Shown here piece by piece: positions 42,602-52,296 of a DNA stretch of 64,000 nucleotides; positions within the stretch are counted from its first letter, which is position 1, and every line of letters begins with the position of its first letter. The notes beneath the pieces were generated by a model that was given only the letters and a program-made list of their open reading frames with translations, did not search any database and was not told the DNA's origin. The position numbers and the translations under genes were made by a program. Source of the DNA: Agarophyton chilense (lineage: Eukaryota > Rhodophyta > Florideophyceae > Gracilariales > Gracilariaceae); contig JARGXX010000071.1 in NCBI GenBank assembly GCA_030374765.1, positions 1,860,001 to 1,924,000 on the forward strand. The letters run 5' to 3'.

Positions 42602-44482
42602 TCAGTCAACAGCTTTATTTTGCCCATCACTCATGGGATGAAGTAGGTTTCGCCCGATCTGTGCAAATAACAAATCATGTAACTTGTTATCATTCTGAGC
42701 TTCCTTGTGTTCGTTTGATTCATCTTGAGAAATGCCGTCTGAAGTGAAGCGAGTTCTCTCCAATTCACATTCTTCCGCCTGTTCATCGAAGAACGCCGGA
42801 TTGCTTGTTCGATTGTGATCGAGAGCGTATAGCATGAATTTGGGTAGATTATCATCGTGGTCAAGGGCACCATGTCGTTCGCTGTCCATTACTTGGCGGA
42901 GAGACCCGAGTGATTGTGTCATGAGTGAAACATTGGAAGGTTTCTCACCTCGGATCTTCATGTCTATAGTCCGCACCTTTTTTTCGTCCCTCATGGCCTC
43001 ATAAACCATAGCGCGAAAATGCCTCACCTGGTTTTCAATGAGCAACGTGAATACACTTCCTTTTCGACCAGCTCTTGCCGTTCGTCCCGCCCTGTGCAAG
43101 TAAGTGCTGATGTGAGCCGGAATGTCATAGTTTATGACGGTGTCCACAGCCAAAATGTCCATCCCTCTTGCAAGCACGTCACTGCAGACTATCACGGCGA
43201 ACGCAGGATTGTCATTATGAGCTTTTTCTGAGTTCATTGAAATCTCTCTTCGCACCGTTTCCAGAACATATTTCCTCCTTTTGGCCGATAAAGTTCCAGA
43301 CATCTCCAAGACTGTCCCATTTCTCCCAAGTGAATATGAACAAATCTCCAAGAGTCTACAAAGACGGTGAGCAGAGTCTACTGAATTGCTGAAGACAAGT
43401 TTTGTGCCCCCTTGTGAAATCAAACGATCTTCGGCAACACGTCGCGTTGCCTTGAGATTTTCAGAGGCAAATGGTATCCAACCCAACAATTGCAACAATG
43501 CCAACGGCTTTTGTTGAACATTCTCTATAATCCATCCGTATTCATTCATTGTAGGCGGCACTGTGAACTTTTCTACGGCCATGTTAGACGTTCCTTCTTG
43601 GTTTCCTTTCAAATCACTGGGTTCAAAGAAGCAAACATCCCGCAGGTCCAGTTTGTACAGCCTCACTGGATTTCGAGATTGCGTCGCTGACGCGAGAATC
43701 TTTCTCACGTTCGGTTGCGACAAGCCTGAATAGGATGATGTGGTTCGCATGGAAATATCAGGCCTAATTGCAATGTTCAGCAAACCATACGATGTGCGAG
43801 GCATCAGACATCCTCTTTCCCCTTCTTTGAAAGTTTGCTTTTGTTTTCCTAAAGATGGGATCAAGACATCTATCCATTCCTGGTACGAATCTTCAAGAAG
43901 TCGGTCAGATTCATCCAGAACAAGATATCTTACATCACCCAGATTCAGATAGTCACCATTGTTGATATGATCAACGAGTCGTCCTGGTGTCGCGATTAGA
44001 ATCTCTGCGTTTGGCACGGTTAGTGCTTCTTCATCTATTGAAGAAGAACCGAGGGCACAAACTACAAGTATGCCAAACTTTTTCGTCAGAGCCATAAATA
44101 CAGAAAACACTTGAGCGGCAAGATCTCGCGTCGGAACAGCAACGATGGCCCGCAGACGCGGCATTCTGCGGTCAAGCATATCTTGTACGATAGGCAAAGC
44201 ATACGCTAGAGTTTTTCCACTCCCTGTTGGAGCACACAAAACAATATCACCTGTTCGGCCTCTAGATGCTCCATTGAGGATGTAGGATAGAAGAACTTCT
44301 TGCATATTAAATATTCTTCGTATTCCAAGCTCTGAGGCAAGTACATTCTGCAGACGCGGGTCCAGAGAGGGAGCCCGCTTTTCGTTTGATAGTTTGTCGT
44401 CTACTTTTGAATGCTGTGCATCGTCTCTTGAGGAAGACAACTCGAACTGGATTCTTTCCGGCTCTGAATGACCCGACCTCAT
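42602..44482 (-). CDS. DEAD-box ATP-dependent RNA helicase, Dbp6/DDX51-like
   Basis: From the first in-frame ATG (44482) the product is 626 aa. Helicase motifs appear in order: I CAPTGSGKT (about residue 84), Ia VPTRDLAAQVF, Ib ATPGRLVDHI, II VLDESDRLL, III SATQSRNP, IV KLVFSNSVDSAHRL, V SDVLARGMDILAVDTVINYD, and VI YLHRAGRTARAGRKG. Motif II is DESD rather than DEAD, a conservative Ala-to-Ser change. The short spacing of the Q-less N-terminal region, DRLL after motif II and the SNS in motif IV match the Dbp6/DDX51 group, nucleolar helicases for early 60S assembly; another nucleolar DEAD-box member is possible. The frame is open upstream to 44640 without ATG, so an unspliced upstream exon is not excluded. 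It is convergent with MAK16 and divergent from the TBC gene. Confidence 0.88.
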   Translation of the reverse strand: MRSGHSEPERIQFELSSSRDDAQHSKVDDKLSNEKRAPSLDPRLQNVLASELGIRRIFNMQEVLLSYILNGASRGRTGDIVLCAPTGSGKTLAYALPIVQDMLDRRMPRLRAIVAVPTRDLAAQVFSVFMALTKKFGILVVCALGSSSIDEEALTVPNAEILIATPGRLVDHINNGDYLNLGDVRYLVLDESDRLLEDSYQEWIDVLIPSLGKQKQTFKEGERGCLMPRTSYGLLNIAIRPDISMRTTSSYSGLSQPNVRKILASATQSRNPVRLYKLDLRDVCFFEPSDLKGNQEGTSNMAVEKFTVPPTMNEYGWIIENVQQKPLALLQLLGWIPFASENLKATRRVAEDRLISQGGTKLVFSNSVDSAHRLCRLLEICSYSLGRNGTVLEMSGTLSAKRRKYVLETVRREISMNSEKAHNDNPAFAVIVCSDVLARGMDILAVDTVINYDIPAHISTYLHRAGRTARAGRKGSVFTLLIENQVRHFRAMVYEAMRDEKKVRTIDMKIRGEKPSNVSLMTQSLGSLRQVMDSERHGALDHDDNLPKFMLYALDHNRTSNPAFFDEQAEECELERTRFTSDGISQDESNEHKEAQNDNKLHDLLFAQIGRNLLHPMSDGQNKAVD

Positions 44483-45079
44483 CGTTAAAAAGTGAAGCTG
44501 CGTGATTAAAGATTTCCTTATCAGCTGCAGGTCTGGTTTTGGATTCTGTACCGATAATTTCGAGGTGGTGGATACCGAATACGCGCTCAAGTGAAGATGA
44601 TTAGAGTACTCTGATTCAATCCCGTTTCGAGGCGAAAGCCCTTGTTAGTTTCGAATACTGCTCATCCATACTGAATTCTCGTCCGCACTGGATATGTTTT
44701 AAAGGGTTATTTCACTGGGCTGCAATGTGCTTATCGCCTTTCTGCGGAGAGGAAGATCCAAGTTCGCCAGAGTATGTGGGAAAAAATGAGCTGCAGACGA
44801 AATTAGTACGGGCTCGAAAATCAGAGAAAATAAAGTCCCTCAAGTCTTCTGCATTTTTCCCCAACCCCCCCACTGGACCTCGTTCGACAAGCCATATGTT
44901 CAAAGAGAAGTAAGTCTTCTCCTGTCAGCCTTCCTTTTGTGGTTTACCATTGGAACACAAGTCACTCTATGACAGTATATTAGATCGAGTGCGGCCATTT
45001 AGCGAAGTCAATCGGTTCAGACTGTGGAAGCTTAAAAGGAAGACAGATCCATTTGAACCTCCTCTCATATATTCTTTTA

Positions 45080-46480
45080 ATGAAAGCGCGAAGCATGACT
45101 GATGAGAACTCGATAGTCTTCGGTGTGTCGGATGGCTTGTTTCCTGGTAGGGTAATGAGAGTAGGGAAACCCGTGGACTGGACAGCAATTTTAAAAGAAA
45201 CTCAAGAACGTGAGCGGCGCCACAAAGAAACACATGCATCTGCGACTACGTCTTCCAGCGACTTCGCCTTGAACTCCTCGCATACCTCACTTCCGTCGAC
45301 AAGTGTTTCGAGAAATACTAAAAATGTGATAGAGGAGGACAGTCATCCTGAGCAATCTGACTCGAGTGATGTGAAAATGGAAAATTCTCAGAGGGTTGAC
45401 TCTGGGTCCTCATCGTCTATTTCGAGTTCAGCAAAGCTAAAACAGTTACTTGCGGAACCTACGATGAACATCGAAGCGGTCCGGAAGCTCGCATGGGCTG
45501 GTTTAGCTAGCGATATGCGAGCGCCGATATGGAAAGCACTGCTTGGGTATGTGCCGACAAATCTGTCAAGACGAAGAGACACGCTCCGTCGAAAAAGACG
45601 GGAATATCAGGAAGCCGTTCGACAACACTACGACCCGCTTATGCATACTAAGGAGCATCCCACTGTACCAAGCTCAAGCACCTACAATAGAGCTGGGAAT
45701 CAAGAAGACGTGACCATGCGACAGATATCTGTTGATATTCCTAGAACATGTCCTGGACAGACATTGTTTCATGTTCCTGAAGTGCAGCAATCTTTGGAAC
45801 GTATCCTTTACGTTTGGGCTACTAGACATCCTGCGAGCGGATATGTACAGGGAATGAACGATTTGGTCACACCGTTTCTCTATGTTTTCCTCTCAGAATA
45901 CGCGAAAAACGAGTCCGATGCAACGCTTTTGCAAGCGTCTGACTTATCCGGTCTTAAAGATCCTGAAGAAGCGCTTACAAACGCAGAAGCAGATTCATAT
46001 TGGTGTTTAACATCTCTTTTACATGATATTCAAGATTATTATACATTTTCGCAGCCAGGAATTCAACGTCGGGTACATTTTCTTCGAGAGTTGGTCGCAA
46101 GAGTGGATGGCAACTTGTGCACCCACTTGGAGGACGAAGGTCTTGATTTTCTCCAGTTTGCCTTTCGATGGATGAACTGCCTGCTTATGCGAGAGCTCCC
46201 ATTTCCTCTTATCGTTCGTGTATGGGATACGTATCTTGCCGAGACTGATGGCTTTGCTACTTTTCATGTTTATGTCTGCGCTGCTCTTTTGGTTTCGTTC
46301 AGTGAAGAGCTTCAGGATATGGACTTTCAGGATTTGGTCATGTTTCTCCAAAACTTGCCAACTGAGTCTTGGACTAATCGGGAGATTGATGTCATTTTAA
46401 GTCAGGCATACATGTGGCGAACAATATTTGGGGCTGCCCCAAGGCATTTACAACAGCAGCCCATGCAGAACTATATTTAA
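45080..46480 (+). CDS. Rab GTPase-activating protein, TBC1D22/Gyp1 type
   Basis: 466 aa from ATG 45080 (ATG 45095 is an alternative). After a Ser-rich, likely disordered leader comes a TBC domain (about residues 140-440). The arginine finger is in SVDIPRTCPG, and the glutamine finger is in GYVQGMNDLVTPF. The sequences SYWCLTSLLHDIQDYYTFSQ, LDFLQFAFRWMNCLLMRELP and FATFHVYVCAALLVSF match the TBC1D22 subfamily closely. These proteins accelerate GTP hydrolysis on Golgi and endosomal Rabs (Ypt1 for yeast Gyp1). Both catalytic residues are present, so activity is expected. A possible first exon lies at 44725-44908, followed by a GTAAGT at 44909, but the splice into 45080 is not demonstrated. Ends convergent with the channel gene, 318 bp away. 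Confidence 0.92.
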   Translation: MKARSMTDENSIVFGVSDGLFPGRVMRVGKPVDWTAILKETQERERRHKETHASATTSSSDFALNSSHTSLPSTSVSRNTKNVIEEDSHPEQSDSSDVKMENSQRVDSGSSSSISSSAKLKQLLAEPTMNIEAVRKLAWAGLASDMRAPIWKALLGYVPTNLSRRRDTLRRKRREYQEAVRQHYDPLMHTKEHPTVPSSSTYNRAGNQEDVTMRQISVDIPRTCPGQTLFHVPEVQQSLERILYVWATRHPASGYVQGMNDLVTPFLYVFLSEYAKNESDATLLQASDLSGLKDPEEALTNAEADSYWCLTSLLHDIQDYYTFSQPGIQRRVHFLRELVARVDGNLCTHLEDEGLDFLQFAFRWMNCLLMRELPFPLIVRVWDTYLAETDGFATFHVYVCAALLVSFSEELQDMDFQDLVMFLQNLPTESWTNREIDVILSQAYMWRTIFGAAPRHLQQQPMQNYI

Positions 46481-46798
46481 GGGAGCCTTTTACGAGTTGC
46501 TGTATATTCCTGACGGCTCTATTTTGTTCAACTAATATTCTTTCAAAGGAGCTAGGAGAAAGCCCGTGAATATTCAAGCATACAACGGGACAGAATAGCT
46601 ACTTTCCTTTGAGAGCATAGGTCGCGTAACAGAGCGACTTTTCTCCCCCTTGAGCATACCCTTCGTCTCTCCAGTGGCAATCAGCTGGAACTCTGATTGG
46701 TACGAAGCTTGCGGTTTCCCAAGATTAATGAGGTCTCTCATTTCGGTCAATCACTGGTATTTAGACGGTAAGAACCGTTTTTCTATAGATTTGTTGTG

Positions 46799-48117
46799 TT
46801 AGTCAAATCGCCTCTTTATAATAAGGTTGCCGCAATTCCGGCAAAATCTAGCGTCTCTCTGATGACCACGAAGATTGCACCGGTTACACTGAAAGAAAAA
46901 CGTGATAAGTAGGTTAGTACGACCCATAGAAACTTTACCGTGCGCACCATACCACTTTCTTCATAACTCTGCCGACTTACCTCCATAACCATGTCGAACA
47001 TTGATGCTACCATAATTTCATTCACTGTTGATGAGCTGGCCAGGAGGGGTGAAGCCTTCTCATTTGCTTGGTTAGAAATCCTTCGATAGCGCTCAATCTC
47101 CGACAGTTTGTATGGAATCAATACTGCACCGGTTAATACAGTTAGTACAGTTACTGGTTACACCATGAACAACAGAACAAGTCAATATGAGAATGGCAAC
47201 ATGTCAGTTGATGGCGGAAGAGCAGGATTAATTATAACGGTTGATAGTGGCAGCATACCTAGCCTTCCCCACGAAGTCAAAGGAGAAACATCTCCGAAGC
47301 CGACAGTGAACAAAGTAACGGTAGAAAAGTAGAAAGCATCAAAGAAGTTTCGAATACCTGGGTTGACATCTTTCTCAAATTGGTAAAACAATCCAGCAGA
47401 TACGTAAAGAAGACTAAAAAGCGAGAGGCCGACACTCGCCAATCGAGCTTGCGCGTTGGTCAAGCGATCCATGAACCCCCTACTGGCCTCCGTGTCCATT
47501 ATCATTCTCTGCAGTCGCAAAATTCTGGTCAGACGCAGGATTCTAACGAAGAACAACTCAGACTGGTCTGCCACAGCAAATCCAATCGGAGCGATGGCGA
47601 TGAAATCAACCAGCATACTTCTGGTAAGCAAGAAGCGCGGTGAAAGGCCCTTTCCATACCACCGTCCGAAAAACTCCATGAGAAAGACAATGGAGACATT
47701 GTTTTCATAGCTTCGAAAAGCCTGATGCCACAGCGGACCAACATCTAAAGTCTGCAAGGCAAATGCAAGACAATTCAAAACCACAAGGACTGCAATGATT
47801 CCATCGGTGGCTGGATGATTAACAACAAAATCAAGCTCGACGGCCAGTGGGAGGCGTCCCGGTGGGAAAAGATTGCGAAGGGCGGGTCTTTCGCCTGCGG
47901 AAAACACCTGGCGCTCTTCGGAAGAAAGCCTAACCCGCGGAGGCTGAATCGGGTCATTGACGGTGGCCTTCGGCGGATTTGGGCTAGCACGAGCCGCAGG
48001 GAAGATTCTACGAACCGTCGGGGGAAGAGTTTTGTTTGTGATGAGACGAAAAGGCCCCGGCCCCGGGCGCGGCATAAAGGCGATAGGCCTTGAAAGGGCG
48101 GCGGTGAACGCAAACAT
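46799..48117 (-). CDS. Voltage-gated potassium channel with C-terminal zinc ribbon
   Basis: Three exons are read: 48117-47259, 47153-46981 and 46888-46799. Introns of 105 bp (GTATGC...CCAG) and 92 bp (GTAAGT...TTTCAG) join in frame to a 373-aa protein. It has an Arg/Pro-rich leader that looks like an organelle presequence, S1-S3 helices, an S4 sensor with arginine every third position (RILRLTRILRLQR), a pore with the K+ filter TVGFGD, and S6 completed across the first intron (VTVLTVLTGAVLIPYKLSE). The last exon encodes CNRCNLRGHQRDARFCRNCG, a CxxC-H-CxxC zinc ribbon like those ending some cyanobacterial ion channels. Subunits should tetramerise; a plastid or mitochondrial membrane is inferred from the leader only. 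Upstream GTG at 48141 is less likely as start. It is divergent from PAN2, 474 bp apart. Confidence 0.85.
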
Positions 48118-48591
48118 GGCTTTGCCGACGGGACGACTCACTCAGCCGTCGTATAGCGGCCGCGCTCTTCGAGATGCACAGACGGGAGAGTGAAAGTATT
48201 CGCGCATCCGGAAGGGACGAGTCGCGTCAAAGCAGACACTTCAGAAGCAATGTGGAGAATCGACAACGTCAACGGAAGCACAGAGGAGGGGCGGAGATTT
48301 GGAGCGTGTCTGCGGCGCCGAATGTGGACCAAGCATCCTTGGCATCACGGCGCGCGCACTTGCAAGGCACACAAAGGCACACGATTCCACGCGTGACAAA
48401 CGCCACTCGCGCGTGTATATTGGCGCTGCGCAACTGCTGTTCGCCGCCGTGATCACACTGTCGTCGGTCGTGCTCACAGCCTGCTTGTAGCGCGCTGGCG
48501 CCCTTCTCGCGGCCGCTTTCCGTGGAACTGCTACCAAGGTAACGCAAAGGTTACCTTTACGAAGGGGCTACCACGCCTTTTACATGGAGCG

Positions 48592-51500
48592 ATGAATTCG
48601 CACTTCATGTCCTCCGGGGCGCCGCCCGCCGATGAGGCGCAGCTGCCTCCCACTTACACTGAGGGCGACCACTACTATTACGATGACGCCAACTCAGAGC
48701 ATATGCCGCCCCACGGCTGGTATGAACATAGCTGCACGCAAGTGGGTCATCCCAACTCGCACAACGATCCCGTGCGCGCTCTCGCTTGCGACCCGCGCAA
48801 GGAGCTCATATGGGTCGCCACCGCTTCTGGTATGCTGCATGCCCATCACGCTCCGGACATGGCGCGCATTGTGTCCGCGTACATCGGTGAGCCCACGTCC
48901 GACCCGTCCAACCACGGCGATGTGCGAGATATCCTTGTTTCAGACTCCTTTGTACTCGCTGCTTTGAGCTATGGTTTGGCCGTTGTCCAGCGCGGCGGTG
49001 TGCTTTCGGCATCGGTTCGCGCCGACACTATCAGAAATCCCAAGGCCATTGCACTCAATCCAATGAGCGACAATCACGTGTGCATTGGAGGCGAATCTCG
49101 AATGCTGGCGGTCATCGACATACAGCAACAACGAATTCTGAGACAGGCCACCCTGCGCGGCGCTACCGGCGTTACGGCTGCTGTATGGACCGCTCCCCAG
49201 GGCGCATCTAGCCTCGCCGTCTTTTCTACATCAACGGGTCGCATTTCTATGTGTGACCCCTCCACTATGCGCGAGGTCAATGCCATTGCTGCCTTTGCTG
49301 GCACCACCACTTCAATTGCCAGTAGTGGTTACTATTTGGCTGCGACGGGGCTTGGAACGAGGGGTGGAGTATCCTATCTTGAACAGACCGTCAAACTATA
49401 CGACATTCGCGCTGTACAAAACCCCCTTCCCTCCGTTCTCTTCTCCACTCCTCCTATGTTTATTGCGTTTGATCACGCCACTTCACAACTGTACAATACT
49501 GATGGCGCTTTGTGGATCCTCTCGCCACATGGAGTAATGCAGCTTTTGGATATATCTACCGTCACAAACAGGGAACCCGCATATCCCTTGTGTGACGAGA
49601 TTCATTTGGACGCGGGATCAGACGTGTTCACTTCGATGGTCGTCTCCTCGCAAGGTCTCCTAGTCCTTGGTGATTCTGGAGGATTTGTTCATCAGTGGTC
49701 ATCTTCAGAGTCTGTTAAGGTAAATTCATCTTCAGAACCCGTTTGGACTACACCCGTCAATCCTGAACCGCCAACACCTTCTATTCACATGAACGATTTC
49801 ATCAATTCGGACATTGGAGCCACAATTCCCAAATGCGCCATGCCTGAGTTTGAATGCGAATATCTCACAGAGGAACTCTTCGACTTGATCCCAAGTCAAT
49901 CACAGCGCCGAAAACGCGGAAAGCTGTATACCGCGCGAATGTCGAAGGGTGTTGATACAACTCCTGATCTGTACCCTCGCATGCCATTTGCTCGCTTTCC
50001 TTTACAAATAAGCGATGAAATCCTTGATGCAGCTCAGCAACATTCATTTGTTTCCTACGCTCAAGCACCTCCGTCCTTTCTTCGGAATTCCGAATCCGGC
50101 CACAAGAAGCGATCGAAAGTAAGATCTGCAAATGGAAAATATCGCTTACAAAGGGAAAGAGGATCAAGCTCACCAGTAGGGAGCGTTTCAAACGTCAATT
50201 CAAATAGAATTGACTTGTCCAAACCAGCCGAACGATCAAAGTACGTAGAGATGGATCTCGTGGCATGGGAAAGTATAGAAGGGTTTGACTTTTACAAATA
50301 CAATAAGAGTCCACGCTTCTGCGGGCTCGAAAATGCACTACCAAATGTGTACGTAAACCCTGCAGTACAAGCGCTGTACTTTTGTCCTCCGGTGCGGACT
50401 GCAATTGGAAATCATTCTTGTCATCGAGACTGGTGCATATCATGCGAACTTAGTTTTCTTTTCCATATGTTTGAATTGGGTGGTGCGGGTATGGCGTGTG
50501 AAGCTGGAAACTTCACACGAGCGTTCATGACGATGGCGAACGCAGGAGCTCTCGGTCTTTTGGATGGCGCGCACGCTCTTCCCCTTTCTCAGAGAATTGA
50601 GAATTTTACTCGCTATCTTCTTGAACAGCTGCACAAAGATGAAGGTGTAGAGGTAGATAGCACTGTGTTGTCTGTATTTGGGGCGGAAACCTGGTCGCAT
50701 GGGACATTCATGGGCAGCAAAACGAACTGGGAAAGAACAGCAAGGCCATTCCAGCATTCACTGATCTACAACGTTCCCGAGAGTACCTCGTTTTGCGATC
50801 TTTTGGAGCACAGTCTCCATCACAAAGGCGACGCAACGCGAGCATTTTGCGAAGCGAGTGGGCAATTTGAATCTATGACACAACATCGTGAATTACGAAG
50901 TCTACCAAATGTGTTACTGTTGGGCTGTAACACCAAAGCCAATGGTTATAGCAAATGGTGGTTTGATATGAGCGACAGCTTGCATTCTCCTAGAAGTCCC
51001 AGTAACGTGTCTCACAATCTGGACGAGATTGCCGAAAAAGCGATACAAGAAGAAAAGAAAATAGTGCAGTCCATGCGAGTGGAGCTCTCCGACGGTATCT
51101 CAGTGACAAAAATCGACGGTTTGGCTTCAGTTGGTGGGGGCTCCTTGGGATATGATGCTGCCGCAGGATCCTTTGGCGATACTGGGGATCTCATGGCTGA
51201 CTATGACTTATCGTTTGTTATTGCGCAAATACCACCAACCTCCCAAGACGTCGAAGCCATGAATGAAAACGATGGAAGTAGCGCCAAAAATACAGCAGGA
51301 CATCTCGTTGCCTACATCCGCGTGCCTCGAGCATATGTTGAAAAGGGAAACGAACGCGAAGAGAAAGCGGCCAAAGTCGATGAGAAGCAAACTGATGCCG
51401 AATGGTGGTGTTTCAATGATTTCGTGATCGCTCCATGTGAAGGTTTTGGGGAGGTGGCGGCCTTTCATAGTCTCTGGAAGAAACCCTGTGTCATCGGATA

Positions 51501-52296
51501 CGTGCGCAGAGACATTAGTAGTCGTGTGAAAATGGTAGCCAATGAGGCCCCTGTGGACGTAAGAGAGGTCATTGGTGAAGAGAAGCACAATGCAGCGATT
51601 GGTCTGCAATCTGATGAACAAGTGCCCGGAAAAGGAACCGTACTTGCCTTGGACTGTGAGTTTGTCATGGTCGCTCGCGATGAAGCGAATATATTCGGGG
51701 ATGGGACTTGGCAGGTAGTGGTACCTGCAAGGAAGGCGCTTGCTCGTGTTTCTGTTATTCGAGGCTACGGAACGTTAAAAGGAGTTGCATTGATTGACGA
51801 TTACGTTGCTGTGAGAGAACCAGTGGTAGATTATCTTACAAGATTCTCCGGCTTATCTGAAGGAGATCTTGACGCATTACGATCGTCTCACAAAGTGAGC
51901 AGTTTGAAGACTGTTTATAAGCGATTGCGCTGTTTGGTTGACGCCGGTTGCATGTTTGTAGGACACGGATTGAAATCAGACTTTCGGATCATCAATTTCG
52001 TTGTACCTCCTGATCAAGTTATCGACACTGTAACGCTGTTCCGTGTGAACAACAAACGTCTGTTGGGTCTCCGTTTTTTAAGCAATGCCTTGCTTGGGGG
52101 GGACATTCAATCTGAAACGCACGACTCAATAGAAGACTCGGATGCTGCACTTCGCCTGTACGACATTTACGTCAAGCTGAAGGAAGGTGAGGGTGGGGAG
52201 GACCGGTTCCAGCGAACTCTCAAAGAACTCTACACGTACGGGTATGCACATGGATGGAAGGCTGACCCAGACGAACCCTTTGTGATACCGCAATAA
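48592..52296 (+). CDS. PAN2: PAN2, catalytic subunit of PAN2-PAN3 deadenylase
   Basis: A single exon of 1234 codons. Order: WD40 propeller (about residues 40-390, with blades ending in patterns such as KLYDIRAVQNPLP), a linker that would bind PAN3, a ubiquitin-hydrolase-like domain lacking a catalytic triad (about 540-1000, with NVYVNPAVQALYFCPPVR and HSLWKKPCVIGYVRRD), and a DEDD exonuclease (about 1010-1215). Catalytic acids are visible in LALDCEFVMV, VGHGLKSDFRIIN and HDSIEDSDAALRLYD; DDYVAVREPVVDYLTRFSG is also family-typical. The enzyme trims mRNA poly(A) tails in the cytoplasm, starting deadenylation before CCR4-NOT. All catalytic residues are present and the length is normal (about 1100-1250 aa). 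PAN3 is not in the window. Confidence 0.97.
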   Translation: MNSHFMSSGAPPADEAQLPPTYTEGDHYYYDDANSEHMPPHGWYEHSCTQVGHPNSHNDPVRALACDPRKELIWVATASGMLHAHHAPDMARIVSAYIGEPTSDPSNHGDVRDILVSDSFVLAALSYGLAVVQRGGVLSASVRADTIRNPKAIALNPMSDNHVCIGGESRMLAVIDIQQQRILRQATLRGATGVTAAVWTAPQGASSLAVFSTSTGRISMCDPSTMREVNAIAAFAGTTTSIASSGYYLAATGLGTRGGVSYLEQTVKLYDIRAVQNPLPSVLFSTPPMFIAFDHATSQLYNTDGALWILSPHGVMQLLDISTVTNREPAYPLCDEIHLDAGSDVFTSMVVSSQGLLVLGDSGGFVHQWSSSESVKVNSSSEPVWTTPVNPEPPTPSIHMNDFINSDIGATIPKCAMPEFECEYLTEELFDLIPSQSQRRKRGKLYTARMSKGVDTTPDLYPRMPFARFPLQISDEILDAAQQHSFVSYAQAPPSFLRNSESGHKKRSKVRSANGKYRLQRERGSSSPVGSVSNVNSNRIDLSKPAERSKYVEMDLVAWESIEGFDFYKYNKSPRFCGLENALPNVYVNPAVQALYFCPPVRTAIGNHSCHRDWCISCELSFLFHMFELGGAGMACEAGNFTRAFMTMANAGALGLLDGAHALPLSQRIENFTRYLLEQLHKDEGVEVDSTVLSVFGAETWSHGTFMGSKTNWERTARPFQHSLIYNVPESTSFCDLLEHSLHHKGDATRAFCEASGQFESMTQHRELRSLPNVLLLGCNTKANGYSKWWFDMSDSLHSPRSPSNVSHNLDEIAEKAIQEEKKIVQSMRVELSDGISVTKIDGLASVGGGSLGYDAAAGSFGDTGDLMADYDLSFVIAQIPPTSQDVEAMNENDGSSAKNTAGHLVAYIRVPRAYVEKGNEREEKAAKVDEKQTDAEWWCFNDFVIAPCEGFGEVAAFHSLWKKPCVIGYVRRDISSRVKMVANEAPVDVREVIGEEKHNAAIGLQSDEQVPGKGTVLALDCEFVMVARDEANIFGDGTWQVVVPARKALARVSVIRGYGTLKGVALIDDYVAVREPVVDYLTRFSGLSEGDLDALRSSHKVSSLKTVYKRLRCLVDAGCMFVGHGLKSDFRIINFVVPPDQVIDTVTLFRVNNKRLLGLRFLSNALLGGDIQSETHDSIEDSDAALRLYDIYVKLKEGEGGEDRFQRTLKELYTYGYAHGWKADPDEPFVIPQ

